Source: Drosophila persimilis
Taxonomy: Eukaryota; Arthropoda; Insecta; Diptera; Drosophilidae
Direction of reading: 5' to 3'
Length of the DNA: 64,000 nt
NCBI RefSeq assembly: GCF_003286085.1
Contig: NW_020825289.1
Location: 7,874,001 to 7,938,000 of the forward strand
Below the pieces are notes generated by a model, which saw only the letters and a program-made list of their open reading frames with translations, was not told where the DNA came from and did not search any database. The translations under genes were made by a program, and so were the position numbers. Positions 47,346 to 60,731 of this stretch are shown here, piece by piece. How positions within the stretch are numbered: the first letter of the stretch is position 1; every line of letters starts with the position of its first letter.

Positions 47346-47765
47346 TTAGGGAAGAGAGGTGGTCCAAATCATCATTGGAGAAGTGTTACCATTGAAAACA
47401 CTGGTATTTCACTCCCTTTACATCAATCTAATCGTTTTTGAATTTCGATTTATTTGGGATATTTTACGATAAAATCTCTAAAAGATATCGATGCTAAAAA
47501 TATCGTGTGTCATTGCCAGTCACGTGTGAACGTAAAATTCAAATTTAAATTTAAATGCGAACTGTGGGATATATCCGATCCAGCACCAAGACATATGCAG
47601 TAAATAGAACAAAAAATCCATCAATATTCTTAACAAAATACTTTGTTTTGTGGTTTATATGTGGGTCGAGAACTGGAATTACAACTGATAAACCTCGTAA
47701 CATAACTAGATATAAGACTAAGGACTAAACTTTACAACTTTAGACATGATTATCAAATATCGTAT
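47346..47765 (-). other. Gap between convergent genes, Cpsf160 3' UTR
   Basis: TTTATT at 47,449-47,454 (AATAAA on the minus strand) is a plausible Cpsf160 poly(A) signal, implying a 3' UTR of about 300 bases. An E-box CACGTG lies near 47,521 and a GATATCGATG near 47,485. Nothing else is seen. Confidence 0.4.
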
Positions 47766-50700
47766 CTAGAAAACACCAGACAAGCGTTCGATCTCCAGCA
47801 GATCGGACAGAATCTCCTCGGTCCGCGTGCCAATCTTCTTGGCCACCTCATTGCGATCGGAGTTGGGAAGCAGGCGATAGGACCAGATCAGGTCGCCATC
47901 GATGATGCAACGCGAGGGGTTGAGGCCCTGCTTTTTGAACGACTTCAGCGTGCGGAACTCTTTGGGATTGAGGCCGCACAAGTGGTCCTGGTACGAGAGC
48001 AGGACGTTCTGCAGCATAAGGAAGCGGCGGTAGACCTTCTCCGGAAGCGGCAGACAGTAGCCAAGACCCCCATCCAAGGTGCCATAGACGACAAAGTGTT
48101 TGTTCTCGTAGAGGAAGGGCTGTCGCTGGTGCACGCCCCGCTGATGGCATTGCACCCGGAACATGGTATTCACCACCTGCCCCAGATGGTAGTCTGCCTT
48201 GCGGATGAGCTTTTGGCCGCCGAGAGATTCCCTGGCCTCCGGCTGATACATGTAGACAATCAGGTTGCGCTCAGCGTCCGTCACCAGGAAGCCCAGATTG
48301 CTGTTGTCCACCATAAACTCGATGCCGTACACCTCGAGGGGATTGAAGTCACGCGAGGCCAGCGAGAGGGTGCGGTGCTCCTCCTGGAAGCGCAGCAGAC
48401 TGATCGACTTGTACACGTCCGCTATGAAGATCAGCGACTTGACGGTGATGATCTGGTGGACATAGATGTTGGTGTCGATGAAGGCCACGCCGATGAGATC
48501 GCCGTCCCGCAGCTGCCAGATGTAAATCTTCTGGCCCAGCCCGGTGACCAGGAAGCCCAGCACATCCGATATGGCCGAGACGGGGCCTTTTTGCTCCTTC
48601 TTGAAGACCTCCTTCAGCTTGAACTTGGTCATGGGCTTGCCCGGCTCGGGCACCACCTCGATGATGTCGTAGATGTGGATGTTGCCGCGGCTGGTGATGT
48701 CCTCGCTGTAGTTGAAGTTGGTGCCGATGCAGAGGTACTCCTTGAGACCCGATCGCGTGCCCTCGTACGACAGCTTCACGATCTTGAAGGCCGTCACATG
48801 CTCCCACGGCTCGAAGCGAATGGAGGCGTCCGGCACAATCTCCCAGGTCTCGGGCGAGATGAGAACCATCTCGAACTGCGAGCCATTCGGATAGATGAAC
48901 CGCTCGCCGCGGCTCTCCTCGGACAGCTCCTTGTCCTCCCCGTTGAAGCGGTAGTACTTGGTCATCGGCTCCTCCGTCTGCGTGATCAGGCAGTAGACCC
49001 GATTCTCGCGGTGGTACACCAGCTGACGGGGCGTGCACCGCAGCGGCACCTTGCGCACGGGCCAGACGGAGTCGTAGCTCAGGTAGCTGGGCAGCACGGA
49101 GATCTTCAGCTCGAAGGTGGTGTCAAAGTACAGGAATCCATTGGGTATGTTCACGTTGTTGAAGGCAGCGAAGCTGCGGACGTCGCCGTTGCCCTGCAGG
49201 CGGTGGATGCGGAGTTCGCCGCGGGCGGTAAGGAAGACAAAGCAGGGGTTCACGCCACAGACCATGATCCCAGCCAAACCTCCAACGTTGGAGAAGGGCC
49301 GCAGCTTTTGGACGTACTTCGGTTGCATGTTGTAGGACTCCAGCTCCTCCTCTTCGTCGTTCTCCTCGAGCTCTATGTGCGAGGGCTGCTGATCCAGCAG
49401 ATTCAGCTGCTCCAGCTTGCGGAAGCGGATCTTCAGGTTGCCCTTGGGATACCTGAACACCTGATAAATGAGCAGCTCCACGCGGGTGCGCACCATCAGC
49501 ACGGGCCGCTCTCCATTGAGCCCGAGCCCCACCAGACTCAGTTCGAGGGGCAGCGGGGAGTTGGCGTGCTGCGGCATACAGGACTGGACAATGCCCACCT
49601 TGGAGTTCTCCTGCGTGCTGGATGAGAGCGAAACGAACTCCAGGGCATCCGAGAGGACCATGGCCCCGTTGCCCACATCATTGATGTGGTAGACGAGCTT
49701 CATATCTGGCATCGAGTAGATCTCGAGGGTTCCACTCTTGCGGGATACCACCAGCCAGTAGCTGGGCTTTGCCTGCACCAGGAGGCGGCGCCACCAGTCC
49801 GAGTTCTTCTGCTTCGATTGCTGGGCCAGGACCGCCATGCTGTTGATCTTGAAGGCATTCCCGGCATCGCCGTACAGCAGGTCCTCCTCATCCTCCACCT
49901 TCATGTTGGGTTCCGCCTTCATGTAGCCCCCGAAGCTGTGGCCAAAGCCGCTGCCCGTGCCCCCCGTCAGATTGAGCACATCGTCCGACTTGACCGTGAA
50001 CAGGCCCGACAGATCCTTGTACGCGGCGATGGCCACGACGGCGGGCGAGCTGGTGATCGTGTGCTTGTTGATAGCCAGTCGGGGCGAGCCGCGCGTCTCG
50101 CGCAGTGCCAGTGTGATCACCTGGCCGTTCAGCATACGCAGGCACACATAGGGATCGGCTATGGCCACCTGCACCACCGGCGAGCCCACATCGATGGGCA
50201 CGTTCTGGATGAGGCGAGTGCCCTGCAGCAGACGCACATGGCGTGTGGTAACCTGCAGAGGAAACAGGGGACTTGCATGAGGAGTGGCAGACAGGCTGGC
50301 TGGCTGTGTTACTCACCTGAACAATGAACCGCTGCTGGCCGAGATTGCCCACAAATATGGTGGCCTGATTCACCGTGAATCCGGTATTCTCAATCTCATT
50401 GATCTCCTGCCCGGTCTGCAGGACCAGGGTGGAGTTGCTCTGCGAGAGCAGCATGAAATCGTGCTGATCGTGCCGCGAGGTCTTCTTTGTGGCATCGTCG
50501 AACACCGTCCACACGTCCAGGCAGCCGTCCAGCTCGAAGCTGGTGATGATCTGCGGATTGATGCAGTTCACAAAGACGGAGAGGGCACCGTTTTTACTGT
50601 GCCCTGTGGCGGCCACCAGCTCGATCTTCAGGTCATGCAGGTTCTCCGCATGCGGTCGCAGCGTGGTCCCATCCTCCTCGAACTCCACGCGCTCGCCGGC

Positions 50701-52338
50701 GCACATGTAATTGATGGGCGCCACATTGATGAGGCTGTCGCAGACCTCGAAGATGAATTTGCGCAGCTGGAGAACCGAAGCCTTGGCCCCCGAGCCATAG
50801 ACCTAAAGGAATACAAGTCAGAGGATAATTCCAAGGGAAATCGCTTAATCGCTGTCCTACACACCTCCAGTTCCTCGTCTTCTATCCGTCGGGACTTGGC
50901 TTGAGGGGGAGCCAATTCAATTTGGTCCACATCGTAAACCTCCTCGATGTCCTGATCCTCCTGCACCCGCTGCTGCTTCTGTTGCTGCTGCTCTGCTTGT
51001 TGTTCCGCATCCACATCCAGCGTGATGACCGTGCTCTGATCCTCTTCGGTGAAGTGCAGCAACAGGGAATTGCCCAACCGAGAACCCAGGAAAATGTACT
51101 CCGAGTGGCAGACGCAAATGCAGCTGGTCAGGACACTGGCGGCCGCTTTGTGAAAGTGGAAATTCCTCACAGTCCGCATGGAGTCCACGCAGAGAGTCAG
51201 CACATAGAGCTCGCCCGTGCGCAGCGAGATAACCAGTTTGTCCACATCAATGAAGGCGAAATTGGCGCAATCCAGGCTTATCCGCACACCATCCTGGGGC
51301 TTGAGGGGGAAGCTGGTGCTGTTGTCCGCCGAGCTGTTCAGGCTGACCCCATACGGCGGTACACTCTGGTTGAGGTAGATCACGGCATTCACAGTCATCA
51401 CCAGACAGCCGCCAATGGGCTTCTGAATCGGATAAACCTGGGGGATTGGAGCAAAGAGCTGGAGATTAAATTTCGGCCCAAATTATGCTGTTGGGGGAAC
51501 ACACCTGGAAGCAGTCGAAGGGCAGACTATTCACTGTCCATATAATCGGATGGACGCGCTGCTGAATGTTCAGGGAGATGGCCACCAAGACGCAGGTGTC
51601 CGAGCGTACTTTTATGCGGCCCGAGCAGGTGCGCACCGGTTCATAGAGGATCAGAAGCGTAGGCTCGTAGTAGCCGTGCAGGAACTGTATATCCAGGACG
51701 TTGTCAATCTTCTCGTCCAGTTCTTTGAGGGTTATCAGGTAGGACGCCATGATGGGCGTCCTCGAGACCATTGCTGTGGGTGCCTTCTTGAAGGGCTTCA
51801 CGTCCGTCAGCTCGATCTCGTCCAGGCTGTTGTCCTTGCGGAAGGGCAGCACCACCAGTCGTTTGCCGTAGACCAGCATGACAGCACAGCGGGCGTCCGG
51901 GTCCACGCGCACCACCGGCACAAAGTAGCGACCCGTCCAGCCACCCCGGATGTCCTCCTCCTCGAAGTAGTGCAGCGATAGTGTCTTCAGGGCGTATGTG
52001 TCCGGATCGTGCTGCAGCACCGACAGCTTCGCATCCTTGAAGCTAACCAGGAGAGCATCCTGCATTGCGCCCGCCAGGGAGACGCACTGCAGAGACATCA
52101 CATTGCCGTAGAGGAAGTATGTGGCCAGGCACTCGAGCCGCATCTTCGGGGCAATGCGCATCTCGTTGGGATTGAGCTTCTGGCGCTGCCCCGCCTCCAC
52201 ATTCGGCGAGATGCGGTACACCTTCAGCATGTTGGCGCCGGCCACAACGAGGTTCTCCTCGAGGTTGTTGAAGAACCGGCACGAGATGGCGAACTCCACC
52301 GACGTGGCGGGGTGGGTTTGCTTGCACATGGAGAACAT
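47766..52338 (-). CDS. Cpsf160: Cleavage and polyadenylation specificity factor 160 kDa
   Basis: Four coding exons, 52338-51505, 51437-50865, 50802-50317 and 50252-47766, give 1459 residues, all joined in phase 0 over introns of 62-67 bp. CPSF160 (CPSF1) is the scaffold of the mRNA 3' processing complex. It holds WDR33 and CPSF30 over the AAUAAA signal in the nucleus. It is built of three beta-propellers like DDB1, and the C-terminal CPSF_A region ([54 protein letters not shown]) is plain here. An acidic insert with a short polyglutamine run and a basic SRRIEDEE stretch lies at the end of exon 2. The start is the first ATG of the long open frame ([16 protein letters not shown]). Length agrees with the roughly 1450 expected. 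Confidence 0.95.
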
Positions 52339-52429
52339 CGCGTCGCTTTATTTTCTTCTGCACAGCAATAAATTAAACATTATTTTCCTAAACTAATTGC
52401 TGGGATGTCTTATTCAGTGCTGCCATTTC
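52339..52429 (-). promoter_or_regulatory. Cpsf160 upstream region
   Basis: Under 100 bp separates the Cpsf160 start codon from the beginning of repeat R copy 3. No TATA box is seen. The promoter must be compact or lie within the repeat. Confidence 0.3.
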
Positions 52430-53160
52430 AGCTTATTTAAAGCTAGATTTGGCTTATTTTAAAACCAAGTAGCTTGAAAAATAATGAGATCTAGCTTATT
52501 TAAAATTTCATTTAGCTTATTTTGGCTAAAAATCATTTAGTACAAAACAATTTGTTTTTTGATTTTTGTAATTGTAGTATTTTTTACGATTTGTTTGCGG
52601 TTTTTTGTGTACTTTGCTAAGCACTCGGCCATGACAAAAATAAGTGGAAAAAATCATGTCATTACTTTAATTATTGATTTATTTTTAGCTTATTCTAGCT
52701 TAATTTTATTCTTCAATCTAGCTTATAGTGACTCTCAAAATCTTGCAGCACTGGTCTGTTTTAGTTTAGTTCGTCCTCAAAAATATACCAAAATATACCG
52801 TCTCATTTAAAAAATATACTGACGAATTCAAGTTCTACATCCCTCGATTTTTATATTCCGTGAAATATTACTATCTATCTAGATCTCTCAGCCCTGCCCA
52901 CATAATTTTATCCAATTAATGAATCTATTTTCTACTTGACTGGCTTATTTTAAACACTTGCTTTTATTGGATTTTGTCAAAGAATTCTCCTAATTATTAG
53001 CAACCTAAAATCAGTCTGCTCTTGAGTTTTTTTACCCTACCTTCTTTAAATCTACCATGACGGTAGATAGGGCTACCTTATTTACTGAATATTTGTAAAA
53101 TGAGACGGTATATTTCGGTATTTACAAAACATACTCGATAGCAAAATTATGGTAATACTG
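52430..53160 (+). repeat. Dispersed repeat R, copy 3
   Basis: Positions 52,537-52,990 match 1,375-1,700 in the same direction (TAC.AAACAATTT, GCAGCACTGGTCTGTTTT, CCAATTAATGAATCTATTTT). The left 100 bp repeats a TAGCTTATTTT word six or so times. AAATATACCGTCTCATTT near 52,790 and its inverted partner AAATGAGACGGTATATTT near 53,098 enclose about 300 bp, like terminal inverted repeats. Confidence 0.65.
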
Positions 53161-54050
53161 ATTCCGCGTTAAAATACTAATAGTTGTTTTTGGTCCGTAT
53201 TTAAACTAAAAATTGCGTATGATATGTTTAAAAACTGCTCACAAACGCAACCTGTAAGCTTAAATGCGATAACTATAGTGATCTAGTGTGTGCTTAGTGT
53301 GCAATTATGTGATGTAAATAAATTAGTTTCATTCAATTGCACGCAAAGGTTTTCTGCGTAGCAGCGTGCACGAAAAGGACAGCCGCTGGCCGCCAGGCCG
53401 AACACTTGTACCAGAAAGAGACCGTCATAGTCAGCTAGAAAAGAATCATTTTGTAGCTGCTTTGCTTTTGTTTGTGTGTTTGGCATTCACATTTCCCCCC
53501 ATTCAATATTTAATTCAGTGGCCGTTTATTGCAGCGGTGGCCATACAATGTGCAATAGATAAAGGTGGAAGGCACTATCCCCGTCTTGCAATATATGGGA
53601 GAATAGAAAAACCCCAAAGTACTCTTCTAATCGTGGCCAAAGGCAGTAATTTTCTACGTGCTTACTGCGCGTTAGTGTATGCGTGTGCCTGACCGTGTGT
53701 GTGCGAGTGTATGTGCGGGAGGAAAAAAACAACTCTGCTTAACCGTTTCTTGTTGTTGTAGTAACATTGTTGTTTTTATTGTTGTTGGTTTTTAGGCAAC
53801 GGAAGAGGAAAAATTAATGTAAAAAAGAGACCAAATAAGATATCGGAAGTATATAGGAAATACCGTGGAACCGCAATCTGATTAAATATATCCATATACA
53901 CACATACACACCTAAACAAACCAGCGGACATACACACACACCCATAGACACGAAAACACACAGATGGAAGTACATATACAAAGGGCGCAACGTTAAAATT
54001 ATACAGAAAGGCTCTCGCTTTGCCTTAAAATGGACAATACTGCTGGTCAG
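53161..54050 (+). other. Asx: Asx upstream region and non-coding first exon
   Basis: The right end is a 5' UTR exon: a consensus-like donor (CAGGTTAGT) at 54,051 pairs with an acceptor at 54,378 (ATTTTCAG). The transcription start is not visible. An ATG at 54,030 opens a 14-codon upstream frame that continues over the intron and stops at 54,402. The rest is plain AT-rich DNA with GT/CA runs near 53,690-53,715 and 53,895-53,960. Confidence 0.5.
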
Positions 54051-54378
54051 GTTAGTAAAATGCTCCCGATTCACTTTACATACACCCACATCGCTGTTGG
54101 GGGAAATGGAAAATTTCTATTCCCCTTTGCGGTACCCTTGGTGGAGGAGGGGGGCAGTGTACAGCCCCACATTTTTCTACCGCAGAGCCTGCTCTTCTGC
54201 CCTTCCGATAATTTCTCTTCCGGTGCTGCAAATTGATTTGATTTAAAACCAATCAAGGGCAAACGCAAAAGCCCCTCCTGCCGCCTGTCAGCTGTTGCCG
54301 CTGCACAGATAGACGGAAACCGAAGACCGAAGCCCGATACCCGACACTGACTTTTCCCTTTCTCAATTTGATTTTCAG
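54051..54378 (+). other. Asx: Intron in the Asx 5' UTR
   Basis: A 328-bp intron inferred from GTTAGT at the left and TTTTCAG at the right. The next exon carries the main start codon at 54,499. Confidence 0.5.
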
Positions 54379-54498
54379 TATGTGCGGAAGAAACTGGCCT
54401 GATGGGACATGGACATAGAATAGATAGCAAACCCTCTGTGAAGATTTGGCTGTAAATAGTTTCGAGCAGTGAGAGAGAGACCGAGAGACAGATAAGCA

Positions 54499-57400
54499 AT
54501 GAAAACCATTACGCCGGACACGACGACAGCGTCGCAGCATCAGCAAAAGCAACAACTTCTCATTCCACAAGCAGAACTGCAGATGCAACATCAGCAAACG
54601 ATTATTGTGCCGCCATTAATAATGGAAGCCACGGCGCATGTGAATCTCGTGGACGATGATGAAAAGGATCCGCTGGCGCTGGAGCATACGGAGGTGGTGT
54701 CCCCAACGACCAAGCACTCGCATAGTCTCAGGTTAGTTTCCCATTTGATTGTTGTGCCAAAACAAAATGCTCATATGCCGACTTCTTTCCTTTCCACCTT
54801 AGACGTCACCTGCCGCGCATAATCGTGAAACCCATAACACTTGAGAAAAAGTCCATGGCGCCAAGCGAAGATCCTCTGCCAGCGGCAATGCCAGGACTGA
54901 CATCGCTGGTCCCACATACTGCCTCCAATTCAGCTCCCCCCGCACGCATGTTCAGCAGTCGGCGCATCCAGCAGCAACAGCAGGCGAAGGCAGCTGCAGC
55001 CGCGGCGGCGGCCGCCGAAGCAGCAGCAGCAGCCGAAGCAGCAGCCCAGGCTGCAAATGCAGCCACCACGTCGCCGGGCAGCAAAGGTGCCTCCTCCTCG
55101 CAGGCCTCAACGATGCGCGAGGTGCTGGCCTCCATACCCGGGTTCAGCGTGAAGCCGCGACGTCGCAGCAACAAGAAGCTGACAACAGCAGCGCAAATTG
55201 AGCAAACGAAGGACGGAAAAATCGATCTGGAGACACCGGACTCCATATTGGCATCCACCAATCTGAGGGCGTTGCTGAACAAGCAGACGTTCTCGCTGCT
55301 GCCCCCGCTATATCAATACAATCTCATTCAGCTGTTGCCCAGTGTCGATCGTGAGGCCAGCGTTGTGGAGCCACAGTTCTTGCCGCCGCATGGGCTAGAT
55401 CAGCCAAGCAGTAGTGGTGCCTGCGGCAGTGGCAGTGGCAGTGGGAGCTCCACCTCTGAGGCCATTCGACTAACTGCGTCATGCCTGAACAATGAATTCT
55501 TTGCCCGCGCCTGTCTGGAGTGGCGCGAGCGATTGAGCGAAGGAGAATTCACGCCCGAGAACCAGTTGAAGCTTAAGACGGAGGCGGAGCGCGAGAAGAA
55601 CAAGCTTGATCCGTGGAAATTGAAGCACTTTGAGCCCTATTGGGGGGAGAAGAATGCGAGGAATGCATCGGGTATGCCCACCACAGTTGGCAAGCTGAAG
55701 CTAGAGATCGAAAAGGAGAAGCATCGGACGACAACCATTAAGAGTGAGCCCAAACCACCAGCGACAACGCAACAGCAACAGCAAAAGCAACAAGCAACAT
55801 GTGATAATGAGACTGAACTGAAATTTGATTTGGTAAGCAATGATTGGATCGGAGATCTCTCTGCGCTTTGAACTGTACTCTGACCTTTCCACTCTTTCAG
55901 AGCACAAAGTGCGAAACGACAACAGCAGCCGCAGCCGCAGCAGCAGCAGCAAACACTAGCGTACCAGCAGCAGCAGCTGCAGGAAGAACAACAACTGCTC
56001 CGCCTGAGACTAGTTGCAGTCAGAATAGCTTAGTAGGGACAGAGCAACAGCGTCGCATCCTCAAACGTCCGTCGAGCAGCCCATCGCGTCGCAAGCCGAC
56101 ACCAACAATAATACTAGACGATGACGATGATGATCCCAATGAGGTGCTGCCGAGCACATCCAAGGAGAGCAAACTGATGAAAATCGAAGCTCCGTTTGTT
56201 CCTTATTCGTCGTCAGGGAATGCTGTCGTTGCCACTGCACCGTCGTCGCCCCTGCCCACCCTCAATAAGGATGTGGTGGATCATGCCACAACGAAGATAA
56301 CTGCAACAAGAATCAATGAGGAGCGACAACAACAACAGCAGCAGCCAATTATCAACAGTACCTGTGATAAAATCGAGCCATCCGAGTGCAATGAAGAGTT
56401 CATTTCCATTGATCATCAGGACATGGTGGAGCTTGAAGCCGCGAACGCCGCTGCACTGGCAGTAGCCACGGCGGCTGTCACACCGCCAGACAATCCCGAG
56501 GCGGAGGTCAATGACTTTGAAAGCTATTTGGAGAGCGTGGAGCTAGTTACCAAAGGGCCATTGGATGCGTCTAATGAGGTAGATCACACAACGGCAGCAG
56601 CAGCGGAAGTGGCAGCAGCAGCATCAGGAGCCAGCCATGATTTCGTGTTTGCAGATACCATCGATCATGGTGAGCCATCTTTTGATTACTGTTCAGCGCT
56701 TAGGGGACTTGCCCCTCCACCTTGTTATACCCACCCGACTAATGTTTTTCCCTTGTGTTCGTTCATGTTCAGCATATTTCCACAACCATCATACAGACAT
56801 CAATCACACCTTCTACACATCATCGTCATCGTCCAACAGTAATACATAATGCCTCCATAGCCCTTAAACTAAATATAAACTATATTGCTTTCCTCTTTTC
56901 GTTGCATGCACAGTGGCGCATTCGGCACTCAAACTGGAGGAGGAGCAGCACTGCATTAAGCTGGATGACTCGCCCATGTGTTCAGTGGCCATACCCAGCT
57001 CGATTTGCAGCTCGACTCCACCCAGCTCGATCACGTCCACTAGCTTTACATCCTCCTCATCCGCTTCACTGTCATCATCGTGCTCGAGCAGCAATTCCAG
57101 CTCCATGCCGGCCACTGTAACGGCGGCCACCACCAACGCGTCAGCAACGTCGACAACATCAGTAGCAGCCGTAGGAGTATCATCAACAGCCCCATTGTCG
57201 CTGTCCTCAGCGGCAGGGTCAACTCTGGCCGATGTCCAGGCTATGCTCTCCTCGGTGGTCACGTTGCAACAGCAGCAGCAACACCAGCAGCCATCTGTGG
57301 AGTTGAACTCGAGCGAAATGTATCAGCACGTCCAGCACGATTGGAACTTTGGTGACATTAAGCTGATGGCAGCAACTCCCCAAAGAAGCTCCCAAGCAGC

Positions 57401-60400
57401 GAGGGAGCAGCAACTGAATCATGAGGCTATCAATCTGATGGAGGTCGTCAAGGAAGAAGTCATCGATGATGATGCGTGTCAGGAGTTCCTCAACGAGAGC
57501 GATGAGTTGGAGGAGGAGGACGACGATCTCGTTGAGTGTATCGACGATGATCAGCAGGAACAGCAGATGCTGGAAGCTATGAACGACGAGGACAGTGATG
57601 CAGTGCAGCAAATAGTGGACAAATTGCAGCAGCATCAAGAGGAACAGCAGCAGCAACAAGAGCAGCAGCAGCAGCAACGGCAGCGACAGCATGTGCATAT
57701 CCAGGATGTAGTGCATTTGCCACAGCATTCGTTTTTGCCACAGGCCCACACCGAGTACGGGAACGAGGTGAGTTACACGACAAAGTTTATAGAGCCACTT
57801 GAATCTTCTGATACCATTTGGTGTCCTTCCAGATTACGCAGGAGATTCTGGGCGAAGCCGTGCCCATGTCAGCTGCCGAAATGGAGGTATCCAGCACCGT
57901 GATCACCAACAGCAGCAACAGCAACGACAGCAGCAACAATCTGAGCCTCAATCAGCCGATGCAGCCACAGCAGAATGCTCCAGCGGTTGCGCCACAGCAA
58001 CGCCAGATTCTGGTTGATTCCAATGGTCAGATTATTGGCAACTTTCTGTTGCAACAGCAGCAGCAACGTCAACACCAGCAGCAACATCAACAGCAGCAGC
58101 AGCTGCTTCAGCAATTCACACTGCAAGCAGCGGCCGCACAGCAACAACAGCAGCAACAGCAGGCGACGAGTAGCAATGCTTTGGCCAAAACTCTGCCTGT
58201 AACGCTACGCAATGGAACCCAACAGTTTTTGTCGCCCAACTTGATCGCCCAGCAACAGCAGCAGCAACTTGAGCAACAGCAGCAGCAGGCAGTGCAACAG
58301 AAACAGCAGCTACAGCAATTTGCCCTGCAACAGGCACAGCTCCATCAGCGGCAGCTGATGGCTCAAGCCGCTAACAACAATCTGCTCCAACAGCAGCAGC
58401 AACAGCAACACCAGCAGCAGCAGCAGCAGCAGACTGTTGTCCCCGCAGCAGCGCAGCCCAAATTTATATCCAAGCCATTGAATATTATTTCCATGACGCG
58501 GCCCGCCGCCAGTGCGTTACCCATTACGGCAGCAACAACAGCAAACACCACAACAATTCCGTCCGCCTATGCTAATGTTGTTGCCGTAACAGCCGCGCCA
58601 CAGCCCCAGCCCCAGCCGCCACCGCCCTCAGTAGCAACATCAGTAGCAGTGCCTCAACAGCAGTCGCAGGCCCTTCAGCATCCCCAGCAGCAGCTGTCCA
58701 ATCACAATAGCAATATGCAGCAGTTGCCGACATTGCCAAGCGTTCTAACGATGAAAACGCTGCCTCCCTCGGGGGTGCCGACGACCATTGCCCAGCAGCG
58801 ATTGCAACCGAAGATGCCGACGGGCAAGGGACGCAAGGCCACCAGCAATAGGCTGCCCCCAGGGGCTGTTAATCTCGAGCGAAGCTATCAAATCTGCCAG
58901 GCCGTCATCCAGAATAGCCCAAATCGCGAGAATCTTAAAGCACAGCTGCGTCCCCCCGCGGCCATACTCAACCAGCATCAGCAGCCAACGGTAGTGACCA
59001 CAACGGCAACACCTGTGAGCAGCCCGCTGAATGTGTCAACTGTGGCTGCCACACCCTTGTCGAACATGACGGCGGTTTCCGCGAATGTGGTCGCCGCACC
59101 GGCGGCGGCAGCTCCCATTCAGAATATGCTAAAGCCGGAGGAGCTGCTGGTTGGAGGAGCAGCTGCCACTGGAGCCCTGCCCGCCGGCCTGCCGCCCAAT
59201 TTGATGGGCGTTGGACGTCCTGGAGTGTACAAGGTGAACATTCACTTAAAATTCCTTTTGAGACCATTTTCAATCAACAATTTGTGTCGTCTGCAGGTCA
59301 TTGGTCCTCGCATGAGCGGCTTTCCGCGTAAGAAATATGTCCAGAGGAAGCCATCACCCAACGCACTGATACGTCATGTGTTTAGTCCGGGACCTGGAGC
59401 GGCCAATGCCACGCCCCAGCAGCTTCAGATACTCCAGCAGCAACAGCAACAGCAGGCGACGACATTGCCAGTGGCACAGACCCAGCCACAGCCACCGGCG
59501 GCACCAGAGCAGTTGATCCATCAGAACGGCAGTGGCCAGTACGTGTTGGTGCATCGCGCCACTGTGGGTGCGGCCGACAATCAGGCGCCCAGGGCGTCCA
59601 GTGCCCCGCCACTGCATCAGAATCAGGTAAGTGTTTGGAAGCGGTTCTCTTGTTGATATACATATCTAATGATTATTGTGCATTGGCAGTTTGTCACCGT
59701 TCAGAATCCGCTGCACAGCCTGAATGGCCTGCCAATGGGCGGACGCGGGCGTCCCGCATCGGTGGATAATACAGCGGGCAGCGGCAACGTTATGGCGCCG
59801 GCAATTACTGCCACCGAGGTTCTGCACCATCACCATCTTAATCACAATCACAATCACGAGCTGCAACAACAGCAGCACCAGCAGCAGCAGCATCAGCAGC
59901 AACAGCAACAGCATCATCAGCAGATGGGAAATGTTGGCAATGTGGGCGCCGCCGCGAATATTGTGCGGCGCAATATCGCTGCAGGTAAATTGGTGTATTA
60001 TTAGTGGTTAGCGAGGTACGTCTTTCAAATCACCTTCATCCATCATCCTTCAATCTTGAGTGGATTCAATCCATGAAACCATGATTAATTGGCACGCAGT
60101 CATTAGTTTGTTGCGTAGATTTGTTAGAGTTACTCGTACCCTAGGACCCAGCCACAGGTTGGTTCTGTCTTTGGTTCTGATTTTTGATTGTATGGATAGA
60201 TAGATTACTTGCATGTCTCATCAGGGGCTCATTCAGCTTTGAACTGCCTCTCAAACTTGTTTATATTTTTATAGAACTTATAATTTGTTAGTAAGTATGT
60301 AATCCACATGAGAATCCCTTTGCTTCAGTGTTTCATGTATCGAATTCCTTTTCTTGGCAGGATCCACCAACATCACCTACATCGATGGCAGCAATAACAA

Positions 60401-60731
60401 TTCAACAGCCGCCACCGCCGCTCTCATGGAAGCAGCCGCCGGCAACAACTACATAGTGACCACAGCCGCAGCACCAGCCGGGGCCACGCCAACAGTCATT
60501 CAGCAACAGCAGCCACCACTGCAACAGCCGCAACAACAGGCCGTGCATCCTCTGCTGCAGCTGCGTCAAAGTGGGGAGAACACACCGCCGGGCAGCGAGG
60601 CTGCAACAGCACCGGCCAACAACTGCGCCTGCTCGCTGAACGCAATGGTTATTTGCCAGCAGTGCGGAGCCTTCTGTCACGACGACTGCATCGGTGCGGC
60701 CAAGCTGTGTGTGTCCTGTGGAATCAGATGA
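54499..60731 (+). CDS. Asx: Additional sex combs, PR-DUB subunit
   Basis: Eight coding exons: 54499-54731, 54803-55832, 55901-56669, 56914-57767, 57833-59233, 59297-59626, 59690-59984 and 60361-60731. They join in frame to 1760 residues. Asx activates the deubiquitinase Calypso, which removes ubiquitin from H2A in Polycomb repression. Exon 2 encodes the DEUBAD/ASXH domain: [20 protein letters not shown], then the NEF motif ([13 protein letters not shown]) and [10 protein letters not shown]. The C-terminus is the ASXL-type PHD finger ([20 protein letters not shown], then [12 protein letters not shown]). Between them are long Gln, Ala and acidic runs. The order, ends and length (about 1670 in D. 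melanogaster by memory) fit; extra length comes from the runs. The start MKTITPD is the first ATG of the exon in a favourable context. Confidence 0.95.
59985..60360 (+). other. Asx: Last intron of Asx (376 bp)
   Basis: GTAAAT at the left and TTGGCAG at the right, phase 1. Plain sequence with no recognisable element. Confidence 0.8.

Noticed and set aside
47982-49625. 547-codon plus-strand frame opposite Cpsf160
   Set aside because: Long antisense frames are common opposite GC-rich coding DNA. The minus strand encodes a conserved CPSF_A protein.
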